Part shown: positions 1 to 8,651 of the stretch, in pieces
Numbering within the stretch: position 1 is the stretch's first letter
Layout: each line of letters begins with the position of its first letter
Assembly: GCA_001898145.1 (NCBI GenBank)
Contig: MKSR01000013.1
Coordinates: 62,001-126,000, forward strand
DNA length: 64,000 bases
Source: Dyadobacter sp. 50-39
GTDB lineage: Bacteria; Bacteroidota; Bacteroidia; Cytophagales; Spirosomataceae
Direction: 5' to 3'
Program-made: the position numbers and the translations under genes
Notes under the pieces: model-generated
Told to the model about the DNA's origin: nothing
The model's database searches: none
Seen by the model: only the letters and a program-made list of their open reading frames with translations

Positions 1-1481
1 GGCTCAGTGGTGCCGGAGCGGATAGTGCCGTACAAAAAACACAGGTGAACGGCGGCATGAGCGCTGGTGAGTACGGGTTGTTCAATGCCAATGTGGGTGC
101 ATTTGTGCAGCGGAACAGGCTTGCTGTTTCCGGAGGCTTTTTGTCAAACAATGCGTCCGGCGTACAGCAGCGGGGTATCAAAGGCTATTTTCACAACAAT
201 ACGGCTTCACTTTCCCTGAACTACGCCATCTCGCCCAACTGGAACCTGGCCGTCCGCAGCTCCTACGATCACCGCGATTTTGCTGCCCAGAACTTTTATA
301 CCGTATTAAAATCCGACACGGCGAGCGAAAAAGTAAAAATGTCGTGGAACCAGGTGAGGCTGAGCTATCAGAGGAACAGGACGGCATTCTCTTTTGATGG
401 CGGCTTCAAATCGGTGCAGGATACTTACCTTTTTAATCCGCATTCCATCGCAAACAACAGCAAATCGCGGCTATGGCAGGGATTGGCTACGTTGCAGCAG
501 GGTCTTGCGGCAAGTACCAACCTCATCGCCGGCGTCAATTTCCAGCAGCGCAATATCACATCCAACGACCGCGGCAACCATACGCTCAACCAGCTGGCGC
601 CATTTGTGTCGGTGGTACAGACGATCGGCGAGCATTTCACGGTCACGCCGTCCGTTCGGATGGACTGGCGGGAAAGCATAGGTACCGAAGTTTCGCCCCA
701 GATCAATTTGTCCTACAAAAAATCATCGTGGCAACTGCGGGCGAGTGCGGGCAAAACGATCCGGGATGCCGATTTTACGGAACGTTTCAACAACTACGCC
801 AAAACCCTCGTCACAGGTGGCAGCGTCGGCAATCCCGACCTGAAAGCGGAACGTTCATTCAGCTACGAGGCCGGCGCCGACTGGTTTCTTACGAGCAGCC
901 CTACCGCGCAGCTGAAAGTATCAGGTACATTTTTCCAGCGCCTGCAGAAGGACCTGATCGACTACGTGACCACCCCCTACGCGCAGATGCCGCGCAAGGA
1001 TAATCTCTCGCCAACCGGAAATTTCGGCCTAGCGATGAACATCGCGGAGGTTAATACCACAGGTTTCGAACTCGACATACAGTCGGCGAATGCCATTTCC
1101 GATAACCAGAAATTGCTTTTCAATGCCGGCCTTACCTGGCTCGACAGCGACAACAAAAGTCAGGTCCAGTCATTCTACCTCTCGTCCCACGCCAAATTCC
1201 TCGCCAATTTCTCAGCTATTTACCAGATCGGCGGGTTTTCACTGAGTGCGAATGGTTTGTACAAGAAACGGGCGGAGCGTGAAGCATCGGCGATCGAAGC
1301 CTCTGTTTCCAAAAACTATTTTATCCTCAACGCAAGGGCCGAATATGCGTTCCTGAAACGTCAGCTAGGCATATTTGTTCAGGCAGATAATGCATTTGAC
1401 AAACAGTACAGCGATATTCTCGGCTCCGTAATGCCGGGCCGATGGCTGATGGGCGGCGTGCGCTTCAACTTTACGAAGTAG
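1..1481 (+). CDS. TonB-dependent receptor, C-terminal part (5' end outside window)
   Basis: The frame is open from the left edge (codons from base 3), so this is the 3' portion of a longer gene; the first internal ATG at 45 is not a real start. About 490 residues are visible. They are made of alternating amphipathic strands with aromatic girdle residues and plug-distal loops, as in an outer-membrane TonB-dependent receptor barrel. The protein ends in a terminal beta-signal-like strand (GGVRFNFTK) with an aromatic residue near the end. Motifs such as NPDLKAERSFSYEAG and NAFDKQYSDILG are typical of siderophore or vitamin receptors rather than the larger SusC class. The substrate cannot be read. 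The plug and TonB box lie outside the window. Confidence 0.85.
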   Translation, partial: LSGAGADSAVQKTQVNGGMSAGEYGLFNANVGAFVQRNRLAVSGGFLSNNASGVQQRGIKGYFHNNTASLSLNYAISPNWNLAVRSSYDHRDFAAQNFYTVLKSDTASEKVKMSWNQVRLSYQRNRTAFSFDGGFKSVQDTYLFNPHSIANNSKSRLWQGLATLQQGLAASTNLIAGVNFQQRNITSNDRGNHTLNQLAPFVSVVQTIGEHFTVTPSVRMDWRESIGTEVSPQINLSYKKSSWQLRASAGKTIRDADFTERFNNYAKTLVTGGSVGNPDLKAERSFSYEAGADWFLTSSPTAQLKVSGTFFQRLQKDLIDYVTTPYAQMPRKDNLSPTGNFGLAMNIAEVNTTGFELDIQSANAISDNQKLLFNAGLTWLDSDNKSQVQSFYLSSHAKFLANFSAIYQIGGFSLSANGLYKKRAEREASAIEASVSKNYFILNARAEYAFLKRQLGIFVQADNAFDKQYSDILGSVMPGRWLMGGVRFNFTK

Positions 1482-1536
1482 TACTTTGGCATCATTTTTG
1501 CAGGAGTTCGTATATTCATAGTGAAAGCACCCCATC

Positions 1537-2310
1537 ATGTTTTCGAATATCCGTAACTCCTGTTTTCTATTGACTTTACTTTCATTTTCCGGATTCCAGG
1601 CACTCAGTGCACCCGACAGCATGGCCGTCGAGGTAGCGCCGAAGAAAATGAATGTGTATTTTATCAGCGGACTCGGCGCCGACGAGCGCGTTTTCACCAA
1701 ACTGAAACTCGATCCGAGGCTGAATGTGAAGTATATCAAATGGGTGAGACCTTTGAAAAGAGAGTCTTTGCAGCATTATGCCGCCCGGCTAAGCCAGCAA
1801 ATCGATACTTCGCAGCCATTCCAGCTCGTCGGGCTGTCGTTCGGCGGGGTCGTTGCTTCTGAAATTGCCGATGTTGTGTGCCCACAGCAGGTAACACTTA
1901 TTTCGAGCATGTCAATCGGCGTCCCGCTTTCGAAGTTTTATCAACAGATGATCCGGTTTTTGCTGATGTCACCGCTTTCGGCACCGCTGCTCAAATCGGC
2001 CAACCGCGTTACCTATAATTATTTCGGTGCGGATACTCCAGAGCTAAAAAAGCTGCTCAAAAAGATTCTCCACGATACCGACTCCAGATTCCTCAAATGG
2101 GCGCTCGTCAGAATGGGCGGCTGGAACCGTAAAGAACGGGTTGAAAACCTTTTCCACATCCACGGAACGGCCGACAAGCTCATTCCCATCGTCATCGTGA
2201 AACCGGATATTGTCATTGAAGGTGGTGGGCATTTGATGGTTTATGCACAGGCTGACCAGATTTCCAAAATCCTCAATCACCGCCTCATGGCCATTGATTC
2301 AGTAGAATAA
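1537..2310 (+). CDS. alpha/beta hydrolase, possibly exported
   Basis: A 257-residue alpha/beta-hydrolase-fold protein. The nucleophile elbow is GLSFGG with Ser at about residue 101. A late HGTADKLIP strand would supply the acidic-residue region, and GGGHLMVY carries the likely catalytic His. The first ~25 residues are hydrophobic and end LSAPDS, like a signal peptide. However, an internal ATG at about 1648 (MNVYFISGLGADERVF) would give the cytoplasmic form seen in many Bacteroidota relatives, so localisation is uncertain. The substrate is unknown. The 3' end overlaps the convergent oxidoreductase gene by 26 bp. Confidence 0.75.
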   Translation: MFSNIRNSCFLLTLLSFSGFQALSAPDSMAVEVAPKKMNVYFISGLGADERVFTKLKLDPRLNVKYIKWVRPLKRESLQHYAARLSQQIDTSQPFQLVGLSFGGVVASEIADVVCPQQVTLISSMSIGVPLSKFYQQMIRFLLMSPLSAPLLKSANRVTYNYFGADTPELKKLLKKILHDTDSRFLKWALVRMGGWNRKERVENLFHIHGTADKLIPIVIVKPDIVIEGGGHLMVYAQADQISKILNHRLMAIDSVE

Positions 2311-3289
2311 TCTTGCCGATATGGTCACTCGTTTCCATCAATGCATGGGCTTTGGCGGCTTCGGCAAGCGGAAATGTGGCGGCGATCACGGTTTGAAACT
2401 GGCCGCTTTCCAGCACAGGCCAAACTTTTTGCTGTATCTCAGCAGCTAATGCGGCTTTGAATGCACGATCACGGTTGCGCAGAGTGCTGCCTGTCACCGT
2501 GAGGCGCTTGCGCATAATGAGGCTAAAATCGACTTCGTCGGCACCTTTGACTTTGCTGCCTTTCATGGTATTGATAAACACCAAACGACCTTCTTCTCGC
2601 AGCAAACGGAGATTTTTAGGAATATAATCGCCTCCGACCATATCCAGAATCACATCTATACCCTGGTCGCACAGCTGTTGTTCAAAATCGGCCGTTTTGT
2701 AGTTAATACTATAATCGGCCCCCAACGCATCGCAGGCCGCACATTTTTCATCTGATCCGGCCGTCGTAAACACACGCGCACCTGCGGCCTTGGCGAGCTG
2801 AATAGCGGTAATGCCTATCCCGCTCGTGCCTCCGTGAACCAGGAAATGCTCGCCAATTTGCAACCGCCCCCTTTCAAATACGTTATGCCAAACTGTGAAA
2901 ACTGTTTCAGGCAACGACGCCGCGCGTGCGAAAGCGTCATCGTAATGGTTAAATGTCACAGGGACCGGCAGGCAATGCCCGGCTTCGGTGAGCGCGTATT
3001 CCGCATAACCTCCGCCAGCGAGCAATGCACAAACGGCATCTCCGGGTTTCCATTCGGTCACATCTTGCCCTACTTGCTCGATAATGCCTGCCACTTCCAA
3101 TCCCGGAATGTCCTGCGGGGCACCGGGCGGTGGTGGATAGTTACCTTTTCTTTGAAAAACGTCAGGCCGGTTCACGCCGGCGGCATATACCTTAATGAGT
3201 ACTTCCGAAGCGGCTGGCTGCGGCTTTTCGCGTTCCTGGATTTGCAGGACTTCCGGCCCGCCGGGTTGGGTGATGACAATGGCTTTCAT
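2285..3289 (-). CDS. NAD(P)H-quinone oxidoreductase, zinc-independent MDR family
   Basis: A 334-residue medium-chain dehydrogenase/reductase. It has an N-terminal GroES-like domain with the PGLEVAGIIEQVG segment, then a Rossmann fold with VHGGTSGIGITAIQLAK at about residues 150-170, which binds NAD(P)H. The Cys/His zinc ligands of alcohol dehydrogenases are absent, so it fits the quinone oxidoreductase/PIG3-like branch, which reduces quinones with NAD(P)H in the cytoplasm. Length is normal for the family. It overlaps the alpha/beta hydrolase tail to tail and lies 26 bp from the YccF gene on the same strand, so the two may be cotranscribed. Confidence 0.85.
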   Translation of the reverse strand: MKAIVITQPGGPEVLQIQEREKPQPAASEVLIKVYAAGVNRPDVFQRKGNYPPPPGAPQDIPGLEVAGIIEQVGQDVTEWKPGDAVCALLAGGGYAEYALTEAGHCLPVPVTFNHYDDAFARAASLPETVFTVWHNVFERGRLQIGEHFLVHGGTSGIGITAIQLAKAAGARVFTTAGSDEKCAACDALGADYSINYKTADFEQQLCDQGIDVILDMVGGDYIPKNLRLLREEGRLVFINTMKGSKVKGADEVDFSLIMRKRLTVTGSTLRNRDRAFKAALAAEIQQKVWPVLESGQFQTVIAATFPLAEAAKAHALMETSDHIGKIILLNQWP

Positions 3290-3315
3290 GCGGGTTGGAT
3301 TATTTCAACTGCATT

Positions 3316-3687
3316 TTACGAATAAATTTCCTTGCCAAAGGGTGCGAACGACAGGCTCATCAGCTTGAAATGCTGCTTCGCAAATGGCAGACCGACGATG
3401 GTAATCGCGAGTAAAATGCCGAAAACCAAATGCGTAAGCGCGATCCAGATCCCGCCCAGGAATATCCAGATAATGTTAAAGACCGTCGAAAGACAACCTG
3501 AATCGCCCGGCACTTCCCGCACGTGCTGTCCAAACGGGAAAAGCGTCATAATACCTATTTTGAAACATTGAATACCGAACGGAATGCCGACGATCGTCAG
3601 GCAGAGCGCCAGCCCGGCGGCCATATATTCGAGAAAAACGACAAATCCGCCGAAAATAAGCCAGATAATGTTTCCGATGAGGTTCAT
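3316..3687 (-). CDS. YccF domain-containing inner-membrane protein
   Basis: A 123-residue protein with two copies of the YccF (DUF307) pattern: hydrophobic stretches followed by TIVGIPFGIQCFKI near residue 35 and TIVGLPFAKQHFKL near residue 95. At least two to four membrane segments are visible. The ATG at 3687 is chosen over the GTG one codon upstream. YccF-family function is not established beyond being a small integral membrane protein. Upstream of the quinone oxidoreductase on the same strand. Confidence 0.85.
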   Translation of the reverse strand: MNLIGNIIWLIFGGFVVFLEYMAAGLALCLTIVGIPFGIQCFKIGIMTLFPFGQHVREVPGDSGCLSTVFNIIWIFLGGIWIALTHLVFGILLAITIVGLPFAKQHFKLMSLSFAPFGKEIYS

Positions 3688-3737
3688 CACGTGATCAGTT
3701 TAGTGTAAGAATAGCTTAAAACTAATCCTGCCGACAA

Positions 3738-4397
3738 CTAATATGCCGGATTTTCGATAGACGGCTCCATGAGGAAATCGCCGGAAGAAATCGCTGACTT
3801 CCAGTTGTCGATTTTCAGCAACCGGAAAAATTCTTCTTCCTCAATCTCCCTCACTCCTCCCGGCGGCAGGTCGCCCAGCTCCAAATCTTCGATACTGGCC
3901 CGGATGAGGCGCCGGCAACGGTGATTGGCCTCGCGCACCATCTTCCTTACCTGGTGGTATTTTCCTTCTGTGAGTGTAATGCTGAGCCAGGTGTTGGGCA
4001 CATCTGGCTGCGTTTCATTTTTATGTTTATCTAAAACGGCGGGCCGGTCGATGATTTCGACTTCACATGGCGCTGTTGTGTAATAACCGCCCCCTCTCAC
4101 GCGGATGGGTATGCCCGTACGCAGCAACTCCACCGTTTCCGGCGGAACGACGTGGCCCACATTCACCCAATACGTACGCTTGTGTGGTACCTCGCTCAGA
4201 AATAACAGGTTAGTTACTTTTTTATTGGTGGTAAGGATCAGCAGGCCTTCCGAAAGGTTGTCGAGCCGCCCGATTGCATGCGTGCCCTCGGGAAACTCAA
4301 AATCCAGCGCTCCCAGCAGCCGCACATCATGCGAGCTGACGAACTGCGAAACCATATTTTGCGGCTTGTTGATAATGAAGTAGCGGTGCAGTGCCAT
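3738..4397 (-). CDS. rRNA pseudouridine synthase, RluE/RsuA type
   Basis: A 219-residue protein. The catalytic motif is GRLDNLSEGLLILTT with Asp at about residue 46, followed by the KTYWV-like strand (KRTYWVNVGH) and the basic LTEGKYHQVRKM motif that contacts RNA. It lacks an N-terminal S4 domain and so resembles RluE, which modifies one uridine of 23S rRNA in the peptidyl-transferase region; the exact target here is inferred. The ATG at 4397 is preferred to the TTG two codons upstream. Confidence 0.85.
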   Translation of the reverse strand: MALHRYFIINKPQNMVSQFVSSHDVRLLGALDFEFPEGTHAIGRLDNLSEGLLILTTNKKVTNLLFLSEVPHKRTYWVNVGHVVPPETVELLRTGIPIRVRGGGYYTTAPCEVEIIDRPAVLDKHKNETQPDVPNTWLSITLTEGKYHQVRKMVREANHRCRRLIRASIEDLELGDLPPGGVREIEEEEFFRLLKIDNWKSAISSGDFLMEPSIENPAY

Positions 4398-4405
4398 ACC
4401 CAAAT

Positions 4406-4768
4406 TTACGTACGCAGCGGAATATGTTGTCTGATCGCTTCCAGAACTTTGTCTAATTCATTAAAAACCTCAATATTTCTGAACCGAATCACTTTGATAT
4501 CCAGCTGATTGATCAGGATTGTCCGAAATTCATCGTATTCTGCTTGCTCCGCCGAATCATGAACAGACCCGTCGACTTCTACTACGAGGCGTAATTCATG
4601 ACAATAGAAATCTACAACAAACCGGTATAGCGGATGTTGTCTTCTGAACTTCACCCCGAGCTGTTTGTTGGATAGTTTTTCCCAAAGGATTTTTTCAGCC
4701 TCCGTTTCCCGCTTTCTGAGATCTTTTGCTCTTTGGAAGAGAATCGGTTTTGCGCCTTCGTGCATCAT
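4406..4768 (-). CDS. DUF559 / Vsr-like endonuclease-domain protein
   Basis: A 120-residue protein made almost wholly of the DUF559 domain. Visible motifs are AEKILWEKL, GVKFRRQHPL, then the nuclease-like core FVVDFYCHELRLVVEVDGS with spaced Asp and Glu-Val-Asp, and a conserved VIRFRN strand near the end. The fold is of the restriction-endonuclease (PD-(D/E)XK/Vsr) class. Biological role is unknown. Such genes are scattered in Bacteroidota and Cyanobacteria and, from memory, often sit next to GC-rich palindromic repeats; one such repeat lies about 80 bp upstream here. It ends 8 bp from the pseudouridine synthase start. Confidence 0.8.
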   Translation of the reverse strand: MMHEGAKPILFQRAKDLRKRETEAEKILWEKLSNKQLGVKFRRQHPLYRFVVDFYCHELRLVVEVDGSVHDSAEQAEYDEFRTILINQLDIKVIRFRNIEVFNELDKVLEAIRQHIPLRT

Positions 4769-4847
4769 AAGCTAGTGTGTTTTGATCGTTGGTCTTTCAA
4801 CCCCTGCCCTGAAGGGTGGTGGGCGGTCTCGGGGTCGCATTTACAGT

Positions 4848-4874
4848 CCCCCTACAAAAGGGGGATTCAGGGGG
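4848..4874. repeat. GC-rich palindromic repeat (CCCCC-N7-GGGGG type)
   Basis: CCCCC at 4848-4852 and GGGGG at 4860-4864 form a short hairpin, with a second GGGGG at 4870-4874. Read in one frame it gives the PPTKGGFRGSF-like pseudo-peptide that appears as a spurious translation in many genomes carrying such repeats. It overlaps the stop codon of the DUF3500 gene (4867-4869), so the last codons of that gene come from the repeat. It may also terminate transcription. No second copy is visible in the window. Confidence 0.5.
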
Positions 4875-5925
4875 TCTTTTTATGCCCCGCTTCATAATGC
4901 GCCTGCAACAAATCTTCCCCGAAATCACTGGTCAAGTCCCTCACTACCGAGTGAATATGGTTGCCGCCGTTCTGGGTGTTGTCGAATTCGATGAGGAAAG
5001 TCGGGCCGTGGATGCGATAGTAATGGCCGTGGCCGGTTCCGATTTCGGGTTGCTGGTCGCCGAGCCAGGCAAAATGAATTTTATCGAGTCCGTTCTTCTC
5101 GAGTTCGGCCCATTGCTGATTTTTGAGCGTGACGTGGTAGCGTTGCAGATAAGCCATAATCAGCTTTTTAAATGCCGCTTTTTGAGCAGCATTCAGTTCG
5201 CCCATAGCAATGCCTTCCATTTTGGCAAGGGAGGCTTTTCGGGCATTGGATGTAAATATCTCATTCGGAGCCTTGGCGCCGAGGTTCGCTTTCGCCAGTT
5301 GGGGTGTGTCGAGGCTGTGAAGCAGGTCGAATGCGAGGTCTTGCTCGGCTTTAAGGATGCGCTTACCTTTTTGCGGCATGTCGGCCATCACTTCGCCCGG
5401 GTTACTGCCGAAAAAGCTGGGGGTGTAGGTAACCTGGTTGTCGATCGATGAAAAGTGCAGCGACAAGTGGTGCCCCTCCATCCGCCACCCCCAGGGCTCG
5501 TTTCCCGGCGTACCGAATACGAGGAATGCATAGTTTTCAGGGTCACGGTACGTGTCGTTGGCCGGCCGCGATTCCACGACGCGTAACACATTTTCCAGAT
5601 CGATAATTTGCTCGGCTTTGCTGTAACCCTCCTGGCTGAGCACCACACGTACCATTGACATTGCCACTTTGCGCTGTGCGGGAGTCAGGGTTTTAAAAGT
5701 AATGCCTTTGCGGGCGCGGGGTGTGAAGTTCCAGTCGAAGCGGGCCAGATCGGCGTAGGGAAGTTCGGTTTCCTGGCGCTGTTCGGGGCTGAGGACTTTC
5801 AGGAATGTGGTTACCGCCTCACGCATCTCGCGGGCAAGCTCTTCATTCTTCTGGGCCGACGCCGGCGAGCTTGTCCATGCCATTGAAACAATACCCCAAA
5901 ACAAGCATCCTAATAGCTTTTTCAT
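4867..5925 (-). CDS. DUF3500 domain-containing exported protein
   Basis: A 352-residue protein with an N-terminal signal peptide (hydrophobic 4-24, ending SPASAQ). The rest matches the DUF3500 pattern: LSPEQR near residue 45, a central FGTPGNEPWGWRMEGHH segment, then HYYRIHGPTFLIEFDNTQ and a C-terminal HIHSVVRDLTSDFGEDLL. This family is a predicted secreted or periplasmic protein of unknown activity; the conserved His/Trp/Asp cluster suggests ligand or metal binding, which is inference. It is divergent from the dGTPase gene across a 145-bp gap. The 3' end is built from the adjacent GC-rich repeat. Confidence 0.85.
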   Translation of the reverse strand: MKKLLGCLFWGIVSMAWTSSPASAQKNEELAREMREAVTTFLKVLSPEQRQETELPYADLARFDWNFTPRARKGITFKTLTPAQRKVAMSMVRVVLSQEGYSKAEQIIDLENVLRVVESRPANDTYRDPENYAFLVFGTPGNEPWGWRMEGHHLSLHFSSIDNQVTYTPSFFGSNPGEVMADMPQKGKRILKAEQDLAFDLLHSLDTPQLAKANLGAKAPNEIFTSNARKASLAKMEGIAMGELNAAQKAAFKKLIMAYLQRYHVTLKNQQWAELEKNGLDKIHFAWLGDQQPEIGTGHGHYYRIHGPTFLIEFDNTQNGGNHIHSVVRDLTSDFGEDLLQAHYEAGHKKTP

Positions 5926-6070
5926 CGTGTTCCGGTTTGAAATAAATCCCTGTTTTTTACTCCTTTAAAAGCGCCCGGACTTCTGTTTTCTACCTTAAAC
6001 CCGCATTACCACTATTTGCATGCATATTTTCCATCAAAGCCATTAGTTTTGCCCTTTATTTGAAATCAAT

Positions 6071-7417
6071 ATGATGAAGTGGGAACAATTGCTTTCGGCA
6101 AAGCGCTGGGGCAGCGAAGACAAATACAATTCCGATCCGACTGAGGCCCGTTCGGAGTTCCAGCGTGATTACGACCGCCTGATTTTTTCTTCGCCTTTTC
6201 GCCGTTTGCAGAACAAAACCCAGGTTTTCCCGCTTCCGGGCAGCATATTTGTCCATAACCGGCTTACCCACAGCCTCGAAGTCGCCAGCGTAGGGAAGTC
6301 GCTCGGGCGGATGTTTTACAACCATCTGAAAATCCACAATCACCAGATCGACGATGAACTGCCGCTGATCAGCGAGATCGGGAATATCGTTTCGGCGGCG
6401 TGCCTGGCGCACGACCTGGGCAATCCCGCATTCGGCCACTCGGGCGAGGCAGCCATTTCACATTATTTCACGGATGGTGATGGTTTGAAATACCAAAATG
6501 AAGTAAGCCCGGCACAATGGGCCGATCTGACGCATTTCGAGGGTAATGCCAATGCGATCCGAATTCTCACGCACCCATACGCGGGCAAGGGCTACGGCAG
6601 TTTTGCATTGACCTATTCCACGCTCGCCGCCATTGCGAAGTACCCCTGCGAATCGATTGCCGGGCATCAGAAAGCTAACATTTACACAAAAAAATACGGC
6701 TTCTTCCAGTCGGAGCAGGCGGGGTTTCAGAAAATCGCCACGGAGCTGGGCCTCTCGCAGGTTTCCGGATCACCCGTGGTTTATAAAAGGCATCCGCTGG
6801 TTTACCTGGTGGAAGCTGCGGATGACATTTGTTATAATATCATTGACCTGGAAGATGCCCACCGGCTCAAAATACTCTCTTACCAGGAGGTCGAGGCATT
6901 GTTGCTCGCACTCTGTAACGATCCGCGCATGCCCGCACGCCTGGCCGATATCGACGACGACGACGCCAAAATAGGATTGCTGCGCGCCAAGTCGATCAGC
7001 ACGCTTATCGGCGCTTGTTCGAAACTATTTATCGACGAGCAGGAGACTATCCTGGCGGGCAATTTCAATGCGAGCCTGATCGACCGCATCCCTGAACCGC
7101 ACCGGTCGGCGATGAAGGAGATTGCCCGCATTTCGGTTCAGAAGATCTACAACTATTCGTCGGTGGTGCAGATAGAGGTGGCGGGTTATAAGGTAATGGG
7201 TGGCTTGCTGGAAGAATTTGTTCCGGCATATCTCCAGAACAACTCCCATTATACCCGCAAGCTGGTGGACCTGATCCCCAAGCAATTCATCACGAGCAAG
7301 ACGGACACCTATTCCAGGATTCAGACGGTCCTCGACTTCGTATCTGGCATGACAGACCTGTACGCCGTAGAGTTATTCCGTAAGATAAAAGGGATTTCGT
7401 TCCCATCTATTTCGTAG
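6071..7417 (+). CDS. dgt: deoxyguanosinetriphosphate triphosphohydrolase (dGTPase)
   Basis: A 448-residue HD-domain enzyme that hydrolyses dGTP or other dNTPs to the deoxynucleoside and tripolyphosphate, adjusting nucleotide pools. The N-terminal RLQNKTQVFPLP segment precedes the metal site: His in RLTHSLEVA (about residue 67), the His-Asp pair in CLAHDLGNPAFGHSGE (about 114-115), and Asp in LVEAADDICYNIIDLED. Length and order match bacterial dGTPases. Two adjacent ATG codons (6071, 6074) are possible starts. TAGTTTTG at 6044-6051 resembles the Bacteroidota -7 element, but no -33 TTTG is well spaced from it. Confidence 0.93.
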   Translation: MMKWEQLLSAKRWGSEDKYNSDPTEARSEFQRDYDRLIFSSPFRRLQNKTQVFPLPGSIFVHNRLTHSLEVASVGKSLGRMFYNHLKIHNHQIDDELPLISEIGNIVSAACLAHDLGNPAFGHSGEAAISHYFTDGDGLKYQNEVSPAQWADLTHFEGNANAIRILTHPYAGKGYGSFALTYSTLAAIAKYPCESIAGHQKANIYTKKYGFFQSEQAGFQKIATELGLSQVSGSPVVYKRHPLVYLVEAADDICYNIIDLEDAHRLKILSYQEVEALLLALCNDPRMPARLADIDDDDAKIGLLRAKSISTLIGACSKLFIDEQETILAGNFNASLIDRIPEPHRSAMKEIARISVQKIYNYSSVVQIEVAGYKVMGGLLEEFVPAYLQNNSHYTRKLVDLIPKQFITSKTDTYSRIQTVLDFVSGMTDLYAVELFRKIKGISFPSIS

Positions 7418-7526
7418 CAAAAGGCGATTTACCCGTACGGTACAGCAGGAGGCGTAAAATTAGTTCGTTCTCAAAAAGTTTATGTAACTTGTTGATCGAA
7501 TCATAAAGCCGTAAACTCCTGTACTT

Positions 7527-8648
7527 ATGCAAATTGAACAGTTTGTCTATTCGGATGAATCCTCTGAAATCCTGTTCTCATTTTCCCCGCAATTGCTCTT
7601 TATTTTCGGCAACAGGGAACTGCTTGAAACAACGGACATTTCGGGCCGTTTGGCTTCGCAATTTCCAAATGCCGTATTTTCCGGATGCTCCACGGCCGGG
7701 GAGATCGCCAACGAGTCGGTGAGGGATCACACGATTATCATTACCGGCATTGCTTTCGACGCGGTTTCGGTTCAAACTTCCAAAATCAGTCTTGAAGAAA
7801 TTGACTTCGACAGCTCGGAGGCTGGCAAACTGCTCGTTTCAAAACTTCCGGCCGAGGGCTTGAAGCACGTTTTCGTCGTGTCCGACGGGCTGAAAGTCAA
7901 TGGTACCGACCTTGTGAAAGGCATGTCCGAAGGGCTGACGGACGGTGTCACGATCACCGGCGGCCTTGCCGGCGACGGTGCGCATTTCGCCCGCACGATA
8001 ATTATAGAGCCCGATGGAAAACTGGCGACCGAAAGCGTAGCGGCCATTGGATTTTACGGCGACAAGCTTTCCGTGGGCTATGGCTCGCGCGGCGGCTGGG
8101 ACAGTTTCGGGCTTGACAGACGGGTGACCCGCTCCAAAGACAATATTCTTTTCGAAATAGACGGCCAGCCGGCGCTGGACCTTTACAAGTCGTTCCTAGG
8201 CGAAAAAGCGAAAGATCTGCCGTCGTCCGGCCTGCTGTTCCCGCTGAGCATGCGCGACAGCGAGGACCGCGCACCGGTAGTGCGTACCATCCTGGGTATC
8301 AATGAGGATGACAAGAGCCTCACTTTCGCCGGCGATATTCCCGAGGGTTCCTTCGTACGACTGATGAAAGCCAACAACGACCGGCTGATCAACGGTGCCG
8401 AGGAGGCGGCCCAGGAGGCCGCACGGGGTCTCGATAATAATGCTCAGTTTGCGATTCTGGTAAGCTGCGTGGGACGTAAGCTGGTATTGAAACAAATGGT
8501 GGAAGAAGAGGTAGAGTCCGTCTCAGAAGTGCTCGACGGGCCGATCATGACCGGCTTCTATTCCTATGGGGAACTGGCGCCATTCAACCGCGATTCGTTG
8601 TGCGAGCTGCATAACCAAACCATGACCATTACTACTTTCAGTGAATAA
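7527..8648 (+). CDS. FIST N- and C-domain sensory protein
   Basis: A 373-residue protein with FIST_N (about residues 25-215, including FSGCSTAGEIANE and ITGGLAGDGAHF) followed by FIST_C (about 220-360, ending IMTGFYSYGELAPF). The family is described as a sensory module thought to bind small molecules, possibly amino acids, and is usually fused or adjacent to signal-transduction proteins. It has no signal peptide or membrane segment, so it should be cytoplasmic. It ends 3 bp before the start of a histidine kinase, strongly suggesting translational coupling and that it feeds the kinase an input signal. Confidence 0.9.
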   Translation: MQIEQFVYSDESSEILFSFSPQLLFIFGNRELLETTDISGRLASQFPNAVFSGCSTAGEIANESVRDHTIIITGIAFDAVSVQTSKISLEEIDFDSSEAGKLLVSKLPAEGLKHVFVVSDGLKVNGTDLVKGMSEGLTDGVTITGGLAGDGAHFARTIIIEPDGKLATESVAAIGFYGDKLSVGYGSRGGWDSFGLDRRVTRSKDNILFEIDGQPALDLYKSFLGEKAKDLPSSGLLFPLSMRDSEDRAPVVRTILGINEDDKSLTFAGDIPEGSFVRLMKANNDRLINGAEEAAQEAARGLDNNAQFAILVSCVGRKLVLKQMVEEEVESVSEVLDGPIMTGFYSYGELAPFNRDSLCELHNQTMTITTFSE

Positions 8649-8651
8649 CCA

